Shown in pieces: positions 55,516 to 64,000 of a stretch of 64,000 bases of DNA. This stretch comes from Marasmius tenuissimus (taxonomy: Eukaryota > Basidiomycota > Agaricomycetes > Agaricales > Marasmiaceae), in the NCBI GenBank assembly GCA_029532415.1, contig JAQOTA010000053.1, positions 5,580,001 through 5,644,000 on the forward strand, in the 5' to 3' direction. The notes under the pieces were generated by a model, which did no database searches, was not told the DNA's origin, and worked only from the letters and a program-made list of their open reading frames with translations. Every line of letters begins with the position of its first letter. The first letter of the stretch is position 1. The position numbers and the translations under genes are program-made.

Positions 55516-58495
55516 TCAGGACACTCCTTGTTCTTCGCACTGCTGCAAAGCCCCCTTTAGCACCTCTTGGGCAAACAAAAGGTCGTTCAGTAAATCCTCT
55601 TCATCCGAGCTATCCAAACCCCTTCCACCCGCGGCAGACTCAGCACGGAGGATGGCCCAGGGTAGTCGCTGTGAGATGAGTTCCAACGACGCAGTGCATC
55701 GCGAATGGAGATCCTGAATGGGGTTGTCTCGTGTGCTGAGTGCGGCAGGGGTGGCGCGTATCAATGCTCGGGTCAGGAGTCCTGCATTCTCACGTCCGGT
55801 TGAGCATTCCTGGTAGAGACGTTCGATGGTCTCTTCATCTGAGGCACGATTAGACGCTTCCTTTCGTTTCAAGCTGGCCTGAAAGAGGTCAGTCAAAGAC
55901 TCGATTCGACAATGAAATTGAAACTACACTTACCCGTCGTCTCGCAGCTGCTTTAGCCAGATCTTCGAACTCCTTCAAAGCGTTCTTTAGTACCGCGTCC
56001 GCCTCTACGAGCCATGTCTTCTCAATCATTGTATGACCCTGTACCTTTCTCCCTTGCTCGAATGCGATATCCTCCCGTATCGTCAGACCTCCCGAAAAAA
56101 GCTCGTCAAACCACTCGTCGGTGACCCCAGCTGGCGAGTAGGGTGGATTATCCCCGGTAACAAACGTCGCAACCGCATTTTGCATGCGTTCCGCGTGTCG
56201 TTTGCCTGTGTCGTGCAATCGTTGAACACGCTCACGCACATTCGAAGGTTCAGCATCTGGTTCAACGGCAGCATTCACAACGTTGTTAGACGCATTGCCA
56301 CGCTGGGAGTCGTTCCGTGAACGTTTGTCTTTCTCGTCAGGATCGGGTCTCACATCAACTCCTCCATGTCCATCTTCGCTGGCCTTCCCAGCACTTGCAG
56401 TCGGAGAAGCACGAGCACTCCCCGGACTTGCAGTACGACTGGTATTCGGCGGGCGGGGTCCTTTCGGGGACTCGAGATTGACTATGCGGCATGTACGACC
56501 CAATCCGAAATTCGAAGGGGATGTTTCGCCGGAGGTAAGAGTGCCGTATGAAGCTTCCCAATGGCGCCGTCGTTCCCGACGCGAACCATTACGTTCGACA
56601 CCGTGTGCCGACGAGGGTGACGGCCCTTCGCTTCCTGAATCGTCTTTTGGGGAGAGGGTGTTTCCATCAGTCAGGATCGTTGGCCTGACGGGTTTTTTCT
56701 CATTCGTGTGTTGCAAGATGTGGAGTGCTGTTGATGCTATAATGGGTCTAGCAATTACGGGAGAAGGAAATGAGGAACCTGATGAACCAGGGCTTTCGAT
56801 GTGGATCTCGTATACGGAAGAGTCACTGTTAGAGCGATGAGGTACGTGGTCCTCTGTGCTTGAGTGCGCGAGGGGGCGCTCATGCGGACCATTTGTCGGG
56901 TTGTTTGGAGACCTTAGGTTGTCGTCAAGAGACGTGAAGGGTGAGTGGTTAAGGGGGGGAACGGGCGGGAGAGGGGACTGGATGTTACTATAGATGCCTT
57001 TCGTGCTCGAACCGTCATATACGGTCGTAGAATCGTCTTCATTAGGAAGGGGTGGGCTGACAGCGTCCTGAGGTTCAGTTCGTTCCACGTTGTTGAGAAT
57101 GTGTTTCGAGAGAGACTCGGCCCAGTCTGGTGCAGCAGTCGCCGGTGTCTTGGTGTCCGTTTGAAGTTGTGCAAGAACCTTCTCCGCACTCGGTCGAACG
57201 TTCGGTTTAGCATCCCAACATGATTTCATGATGGCCCACATGGCGTCAGTGAGCTCTGGCGCATTGGTAGGTCTCTTTGGTCGCGACCCCAAAATCACCT
57301 GAAGTACCACTGCAGCATCCTGGGAAATTTCTGAGAACGGCTGGAGCCCAGTGAATGTCTGTGTCGGATTTCGGTCACGTTCAGCCTCAAGAACAGAAAC
57401 CTGAACGACGTACCTCGTAACAAACACACCCGTAGGCATATATATCGCTTTCCGTGGTAGTTGCTTCTCCACCATTGAGGAGTTCCGGTGCCAACCAGCG
57501 TGCTGTCCCCATAGGTCCCGCAGAGGTCGAGGACGTTAGCCTCATGCTCACGGCCACACGGGAAAGACCAAAGTCCCCAATACACGCACGCCCATCCGGC
57601 GTAATCAGTACATTGACCTGGATGGCGAAATAGGTTAAGAAGACCGAATACTACGTGAAAAAGGTCGCCGAACTTACGCCTTTCAAGTCACCATGGACAA
57701 CCTTCAAGTCATGCAAGTGACGAAGTCCGGATGCGATGTCGTGAACCTGTGTTCCGTGTCCGGATCGGGATCAGCATCCACTTAACATACGGATCAATCC
57801 GACTCGTACCAGTGCAAAGTGGTCCACGTTTTCTCGTGGTGTAGTTTTTACGAATTGAATCAAGTTGCCCTTGTCCATCCAAGGCGAAATCAAACAGAGC
57901 TGTTGAGTCTGTTCTATTCGATAAATGCCGAGAAAAGGCAGCAGGTTCGGATGCTTCATTTGTCGCCAAACGATTGCTTCTCGCAGGTATTCCTATAAAA
58001 TCAAACTTCATGGGTTATCCGTATCGACAAAGTCGGGTTCAAAACGCGCACCTTGGACAGTTTCTCCACATCCGAGCCAAGATATAGTTTTACTATCTTC
58101 AGACACACATGTTGGCTTTCCCCGATAGCTCCCTTCCAAACATCTCCAAATCCACCAGATGCGACAGGGTATTCTCCGAGTTTCTTCACGTTTTGAATGG
58201 AAAGACAATGGGGGTGGAGACCAGAGTTCTTTGACAGACGAAGCATTACGGTAAAGACCGTAGACCGCAGCTGATGCGAGGTGGCTGGGCGATCGACAAG
58301 CTACGAAGAAATCAAGCGATGAATGAAGCTGAAGATGATTCAGTTGCTATGAGAATTGCGCACCTGCTGCATGCGATCCAACCATGATTGTGCGTCGTCT
58401 CCTGTCAATTCCACAAGTCTGCGCAGCTTTGACTGATCTTGGATAACGGTTTGAAGGTACTCGGCAAGGCTAGTGAGTTCGGGGTCAGACGCCAT
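55516..58495 (-). CDS. TKL kinase D: kinase, long disordered linker, GAT-like C-terminus
   Basis: Exons (minus) are 58495-58364, 58300-58052, 57992-57810, 57746-57678, 57617-57414, 57358-55934 and 55878-55516, giving 2,625 nt and 874 aa in frame. The first exon has the same 132-nt length as in kinases A-C. The pre-kinase helix reads LSKNSGLHPHCLSIQNV. The kinase has VASGGFGDVWKG, CLKIVK, HGDLKGVNVL (non-RD, split by an extra intron at 57,618-57,677), GDFGLSR, APELL and NVRPSAEKVL. Residues ~360-640 are Ser/Pro-rich. After that come ERVQRLHDTGKRHAERMQ, YSPAGVTDEWFDELFSGGL and AVLKNALKEFEDLAKAA. The last ~110 residues (ETIERLYQECSTGRENAGLL, CTASLELISQRLPWAI, LLFAQEVLKGALQQCEEQG) resemble the GAT three-helix bundle of LSB5/GGA-type VHS-GAT proteins. 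The GAT call is pattern-based. An endosomal/ubiquitin adaptor link is inferred. Confidence 0.82.
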
Positions 58496-59168
58496 CACTG
58501 TGGGCCCCTTCAAAGGTGACCGTTGGACTCTAAGGACGGTTCACAGCATGTCCACAGTGGTCGACTACTGTTTCTCCCACAGTCCGGGTCCTTTCAAGTT
58601 CCCGGCACCGATTCGAGGGGTAACCCGTATACAGCATAGCCCAATCCCCAGAGCCTGTACAGAACAGCCAGATCATTCGGGTTAGCGTTACTGTTAATAT
58701 GCCCTGACATGAAACAAGACGTTGAGACGTACCTGTAGTGATTGACGCCGCTCCCGCCACTTACAACTGGGTATTGACGAACCGGGGGCCGGACCTTGCA
58801 AGCAGATTCTCGATATATCCAACTGACGAGAAAATCCTGTAAGAGGACGGGCTATCATACTAGAGAAGCATGTTTCTAGTCCGCGAAAGCTTCACCATTC
58901 TGCAAGAGAGCTCAGGGCGGGCTGTCCAACTGTGGTGATGGTGTTGAGTTGAAACACAATTTTTTTAGTCCTCACCACATGGTCATCTCGGACACAGCCG
59001 AAAACAGTAATCAATTGTCTCGTCATCAAAAGTTGAAGCTGTTGACCGTGACGTGCGCCAAATGTTATGCACGGATTAGTTGCGTTCATGCTCCTTTCCT
59101 CTCTTCCACCACCATCCTCCATCGTCTGCAATTCATGAATGGTCAATCACCCCAATTGACCTCACGAC
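58496..59168. other. Divergent intergenic between TKL kinase D and the NT-C2 gene
   Basis: A 673-bp shared upstream region. I see no separate gene or strong core promoter motif. Confidence 0.45.
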
Positions 59169-60973
59169 ATGCCTCAATCAATGGTGAACAGTGCTCGCAC
59201 GGTTTCAAGCAGTGACGCCTCCTCACACAGACAACCGAAATCGGCACCAGCAAAGCCAAATGAACCAGCGATTCAGGGTTTCCGAGCTCATCTCCAGCAT
59301 CTTCTCCCAAGGCACGCAGTATTTCATGTTCGTGTGCAGATACACCAAATTTCAAGTGTACCGCTCGTACACGGCCAGTTCGGAGTGCGCTGGAAGTTTA
59401 GACGTGTCAAATCGAGCGCAGGATCTCCGGTGACTTTGGATAAACTCACGACCAGGAAATCCGACGTTCAGGCCGGATCAGCATCTTCAAAGAGGGATTG
59501 GAAGGGGAAGGGGAAGGCAGCAGCAGTGGACGAAGATGGGAGCTTGGATAGCGGCGACAATAGTTTGGCATCCTCATTCGTCTCAATTTACGACCAGATA
59601 CCCTCTGTTGTCGTTTCTCGCACCGGTGAGAGCGCCAGTACCAACTCGAGTGTTCAATCGACACCTCTTCTATCCACTACTGCGAGTCACGAAAGCAGTC
59701 GTGCCAGCTTCGCATCGACATCCTCGAATGGCAGTCATGAACAACCATCCTCCATCCCAGCGACGACAGAATCTTCGCCAAAATCGCAGTCTAAAACTAC
59801 CAAACCCACCTATTCACCTGCCAGAGGCATCACCCCGTACTACAAGCTCACCGATCACGCAGTTACATGGGAACACACCTTGAACGTTCTCGTCAAGATG
59901 GACATCGATAGGGAGACATCTGCGCTGGAGTCTAATGTACTCAAGCTCTCCGTCATGCAGAGAGTCGTTTCGGGCGACCCAGATGCTCCGCAGAATCCGC
60001 GATTGGGCGCAGTCTATCTCGACCTTGCTCAGTACGCTGGTGTAGGCGAAGCGGTGACGAGGAGGTACTTGTTGCGGAAAAGTAAGACCAACGCGACTCT
60101 CAAGGTATGTCCCGATTCCAGTTGTCCTGCGAACTTGTTCTCAACCCCTCACAGTTGACGACAGAGGTGACTTTTATATCTGGCGACCCGAACTATATCG
60201 CCCCCGTCCTTCCGAAAGGCGAAATCATGAACGGTGTGGCCGGTTTGCTGGATAGTGACATTTACAAGACCCGTCCTCGAGCACTCGAACTCTGGGGACC
60301 ATATCACAACAAAGAAGAGCTGGAGTTGGACCTCTTGGGTGGTGCGAGCATACCCGATCCCAATGATCCTCGTCCCAAACGCAAGCATCGCCAACGGTCT
60401 CGATCGAGGTTACGCACGACATCTAGGAACGGGGACGTGTCAACGAATGGCCACCAGCAACATTCGAGTGACGAGGATGTTTACCAAGATGCTACGGAGT
60501 CATCTGGAACGGAAACGGACTCTGACGACGATCGGTATGAGGTTCCGTTTGACGTGTCGCGGCTGCCGGTTGCGTATGGACCCAAGACGACGGAGATCTT
60601 GATAGAAGCGCTGTTCAATCCTGTCAAGGTGGTCAAGGAACCGGAGACGATCAACAAGGACAAGGAGAGTCCGTTCGAGATGTTTGTCAATGCCGAAGAA
60701 GAGAGAGCGAGGAAGGAGAGAGCGAGAGAGAGGAAGGTGGAGCGGCAGATACACGATAGGGAGAAGACGATCGGACCTTGGAGCGGAGAGGCTGTTTCAG
60801 TTTATAGTATGGACACCAATAGTATTGGGCACAGCGCCGAGGAACACTCGACGAAGGGTTCGTCGACGGATGATCACTCGGAAGGGAAAGGAAGGACCAT
60901 GATGGCTTGGTGGGGGAGAAGAAAGAATGGTAATTTGTCAAGGCCCGGAACGCCTGCGATGATGACGAGGTAA
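59169..60973 (+). CDS. NT-C2 domain protein (EEIG1/EHBP1 N-terminal type)
   Basis: Exons 59169-60104 and 60155-60973 give 584 aa in frame; the start is ATG 59169 (MPQSMVNSARTVSSSDASS). An NT-C2 beta-sandwich is split by a Ser-rich insertion. Strands RHAVFHVRVQIHQISSVPLV and GQFGVRWKF come first (~50-80), then ~110 disordered residues. The domain resumes with HAVTWEHTLNVLVKMDID, LESNVLKLSVMQ, RLGAVYLDLAQYAG, VTRRYLLRKSKTNATLK and LTTEVTFISGD. The C-terminal half contains basic KRKHRQRSRSRLRTT, an acidic Ser/Asp region (TESSGTETDSDDDRY) and a coiled-coil stretch rich in Glu/Arg (EEERARKERARERKVERQ). In the family, NT-C2 proteins link membranes to cytoskeleton or Rab/EHD trafficking. The role here is inferred from the family. 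Confidence 0.85.
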
Positions 60974-63259
60974 TATGCTTTATTTTCTACATTATACCCT
61001 TCGTGGTTGTTTTCGTACTTATGGTATCCCGACTTCGTTTATTTAGATGGTATTCTTCGCTATGATATTGCTCTCACCTTATACTTCTGTAGGTACCTTA
61101 CAACATAGTAGTTTATTTACTTACTAGTAATAACAGATATACGAAACCATTGCTAGTGGTCGTGTACCTGCGTCGGTGTGTCAATGCGCTGTGTCAGTGC
61201 TAAGTGATTGCGACTTCAAGCGAGATTAACTCGCCGGCTCCGAGGTGAATAATAACTAGAAAGTGAAGGAGGAATATGGGCGCCTAATAATGGTCAATAC
61301 CCAAAATGGCAAAGTCATTGCCGGTTTTCGGACAATGTCAATGAGTGATTGCGCGCTTATGTCTCCTCACCATAGCCTACCACCACGAAAGGTGCTTCCT
61401 CGTCGTCCTTTCTCAATCGACCGGAGTCTCGACCGTGTCGAATTGAGTATGGAGCTGTACAAGGGTGTACATCGGGATAAATTAACCGCTTCATGCGTAC
61501 TCTTTTAAACCGTTTGAAGTTGACTGCGTTGAACATTACTCGTTTCTTGTACTATCCATTCAGGGCCCCAGGCATCAGACGTATCCCAGTACGACAGCCT
61601 CGAAATACAATCGGATCTGAGCCAGGGCAGCGAACTCATAGGACATACTCAAGAATTCATTACATTCCAGCATCCACCCCATGATCTATCCTTTGGATCA
61701 TAGGTGCGCCGGCGGTAGGACAGTTTACCATTCAGATGGAAACAAGTTGAACTATGATCACAGGCCCAAGATAAATTTTGAATGGTAGATTACGGTATTA
61801 TAAGGGATTGGGAACTTATGAGTCCGAGTCGGTATGTCCAGGTATGTCCAAGTTGCATTCTCATAGAATCGATCCGGAAGACTTAGTATTTATCGTTCCG
61901 ATTGTCCAACACTCTAGGGTACCCCGGTATCTGTCTTTCTCTCAGCAGTCATGGTTTCAGAGTCGCTGAGCGACAAGCACGATGACTTCAACGGTTTTCG
62001 TTGCGTATCGCTGGCTGGCGACGCGAGCAATGCTGCCTGCCTAGCTCTAGGCTAAGGGCCAGGCAACAAGGCTCGGATCTTATAACAAGTGACGGCACGA
62101 AATTGGCCCTCCTCGCTTTTAAGAACCCGACCGGGACCTGGCGGGTGAAGTGCGCTCGAAAGCAGCTGAAGCCCGATTGCAGCCCGAAGTTTGTTGTGGG
62201 CTTCAGAGACCTCCTCGAAGATGTGTTGTCGCCCCCGAAATACATCGTCCATTGCATGATCCCCATTCTATGGCATGTCTTTACGAGGCTGAGCGATGAT
62301 GGTCATGATCAATCAGTTGCGAGGGACATGATCTTGGTACCAGGTCAGATCTTGCGTGAGAGGTAAGTAAGTGCGCCTCTCCGCCTCCATCGCATGATCG
62401 CGATGATGTGTTGGTCTCGTTGACGAATTTCTCCTCAAGACTGTATAGCTGTCGCAGCTGGCTCAACACAAGATATACACCTATGGTGACAGCGTGTCCC
62501 TTTCCATGATTTTTTGTCGTGGCGGGACTGACAGTGGCAATGAACACACAGAAATAGGCACGCACCAAAGTCGTTAAATTCCTCCGAGGAACAATTGGAT
62601 GCCGCTTTGACAAGTCTTGGGTCTACGTTCCGACCCTTAGAGTCAGACAACCCTTGGCCAAAACCCACCGCGTCAGAGAAGCCTTGGAGCAGAGATCAGT
62701 GGTTTCATTCTCCATTTTTCCAGAGTTCCGTCCTATTGATCCGAGAAAGCCTATCGTTTTTGTTGGGATTCAGCCGAGCTCGACCGCTACCATTAGAGCG
62801 AGGTGAAGAACTCTGCTACGGCTTTGGGCTTCCGTCTGCAGTCTCAACCGCGTTACCGGTCTTCTTTATTGATTTTCTACGAGTGCCAACTGATAGGAAT
62901 TTACCCCGGAGTATCTGCAACCAAGGTACGCCATGAGTCTCCGTCACCAGCATACACAACAGAACGTCCCTGTAAACTACCCGAATGACGTGTGTCCTGG
63001 GCAGGCTGCTTTTGGGTTTCTTGCTATTGCGCAGTAGATTCGACGGCGTCCTGGTGCAGGGTTGGATTGTGATGCTTGTCCTTATCCTTGTTAGTACACA
63101 TTTTCTGTGCTCTCCATCACCATTTTCAAATCCTTCTATTCACTTAGTACGTTCTACCCTCGATACGCCGTGGCCGGCCCAGATTTATAGCCACCCCGGA
63201 TGTAGGGTAGTCCTCCCTATAAATTAGGCCCCCGCACGTATCGTCCTTCCAGCAACGAC
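60974..63259. other. Intergenic, nothing recognised; TATA-like box at 63,218-63,226
   Basis: No spliced gene is supported over ~2.3 kb; open frames lack family features. CTATAAATTA (about 63,218-63,226) lies ~35 bp upstream of the P450 start and is a plausible core promoter. Confidence 0.45.
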
Positions 63260-64000
63260 ATGCACTCAGCTTTGCCTATCTCGCTGGTCGCGGTCATCGT
63301 CTTCCTGATCCTTCGACGACTCACTGGTGCGAGCCGTCGCGTACCATCGCTACCACCTGGACCAAAGGGACTTCCTCTCATCGGCAATCTTCGCGATATC
63401 GCTAATCAACAAAACCTCCTCTGGGAGACCTACACTCAGTGGGCGCAGCGTTATGGCGACGTGTTCCATCTCGACGTCTTCGGAGCCCATACTATCGTTC
63501 TCAACTCACATGAAGCCATAACGGAGCTTCTTGAGAAGAGGTCTCAAAACTATTCGGACAGACCAGGTTGGCGATGATATTGCTCTTAGCGGACATGAAT
63601 TATCATGCTCATTGTGATTGCTTGCAGAGATGCCTATGCTCCACGATCTTGTGGGGTGCGTATCCTTTTCTTTGCGACGTTGAATCTCACTCATTTCCAT
63701 ATCTCTTCAGAGGAAAGTGGCAAATTGCTTGTGAGCCCTGCTTCAGAAGCTTTCCCGTGATGTCCGTGCCCGCTCATCCCGTCTTTTGGTGTCCATAGTC
63801 ATGAGATATTCGGACTCGTGGAGGTAAAGGGCCCCTTGACTCGTGTCTCTATGTGATTGTCCTGGTTAACTCACAAAGCTTGGTATTCTAGGCTGCATCG
63901 AAAGACGTTCCACCAATCGTTCCAGCCCTCAATTTTGTCTGAGTACCATGAAATCCAGCGGAACGAGGCAACTTCGTTGATGGAGAAGCTAACGGCATCC
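63260..64000 (+). CDS. Cytochrome P450, 5' part (cut by window end)
   Basis: ATG 63260 starts a signal-anchor (ISLVAVIVFLILRRL), followed by the proline hinge LPPGPKGLPLIGNL, WETYTQWAQRYGDVFHLDVFG, TIVLNSHEAITELLEKRSQN and YSDRPG. Short introns follow. Later exons give EMPMLHDLV, a segment before 63,900, and LHRKTFHQSFQPSILSEYHE (helix C region, W/R-x-x-HRK) up to the edge. The heme-binding Cys and ExxR lie beyond the window. This is an ER-bound monooxygenase of the type common in Agaricomycete P450 clusters. Intron borders between 63,566 and 63,895 are approximate. Confidence 0.85.

Overview
The window looks like nuclear DNA of an Agaricomycete (mushroom-forming basidiomycete). Genes are dense and multi-exon, with very short introns of about 48-70 nt that start GTRNGT and carry a CTRAC/CTGAC branch signal. 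The families also fit: FunK1 fungal kinases, expanded TKL-type kinases, an AA9 LPMO, a basidiomycete-type MCU and a microsomal P450. I cannot name the species. All exon models were built by eye from reading frame, splice signals and comparison between paralogues inside the window.

Layout. 1-5,600: a low-complexity 5' flank, then a decayed multi-exon gene of unknown function (673-4,123) whose 3' half is a series of mini-exons, followed by about four copies of a ~230-bp pyrimidine-rich tandem repeat. 5,600-13,100: a gene-poor stretch holding an inverted pair of diverged repeat copies (9,538-10,434), a possible non-autonomous element (10,433-12,611) containing a 45-bp-stem hairpin, and small minisatellites. 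13,130-31,192: a kinase island. In order it holds a FunK1 pseudogene, a 5' fragment of another FunK1, TKL kinase A (kinase plus pseudokinase), TKL kinase B (kinase-VHS-SH3-SH3), an intact FunK1 and TKL kinase C (kinase-Zn2Cys6). 31,755-48,000: metabolic and secreted genes, namely a carboxylesterase, a polysaccharide-deacetylase/PuuE-like enzyme divergent from a diaminopropionate ammonia-lyase-like PLP enzyme, an AA9 LPMO, an SDR, a nicotinamide-riboside-kinase-like P-loop kinase, a hemerythrin-domain protein, a secreted Egh16/Gas1-like protein with a collagen-like repeat, and the mitochondrial calcium uniporter. 48,092-64,000: a serine-rich membrane protein, a second SDR paralogue, a small membrane protein, a fourth TKL kinase D with a GAT-like tail, an NT-C2 (EEIG1/EHBP1-type) protein, and the start of a cytochrome P450 cut by the window edge.

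The main result is the set of four TKL paralogues (A, B, C in tandem; D 24 kb away on the other strand). They share a ~44-residue first exon, a helical pre-kinase segment and nearly the same exon lengths through the kinase domain, yet each carries a different C-terminal module: a pseudokinase, VHS plus two SH3 domains, a Zn2Cys6 DNA-binding cluster, or a long disordered linker plus GAT-like bundle. All four lack the HRD arginine (HGD or HVD). The spliced models of A, B, C and D close perfectly in frame (673, 769, 499 and 874 aa). I read this as a rapidly diversifying kinase family in which one catalytic module is joined to different output or bait domains. The function is inferred, not shown.
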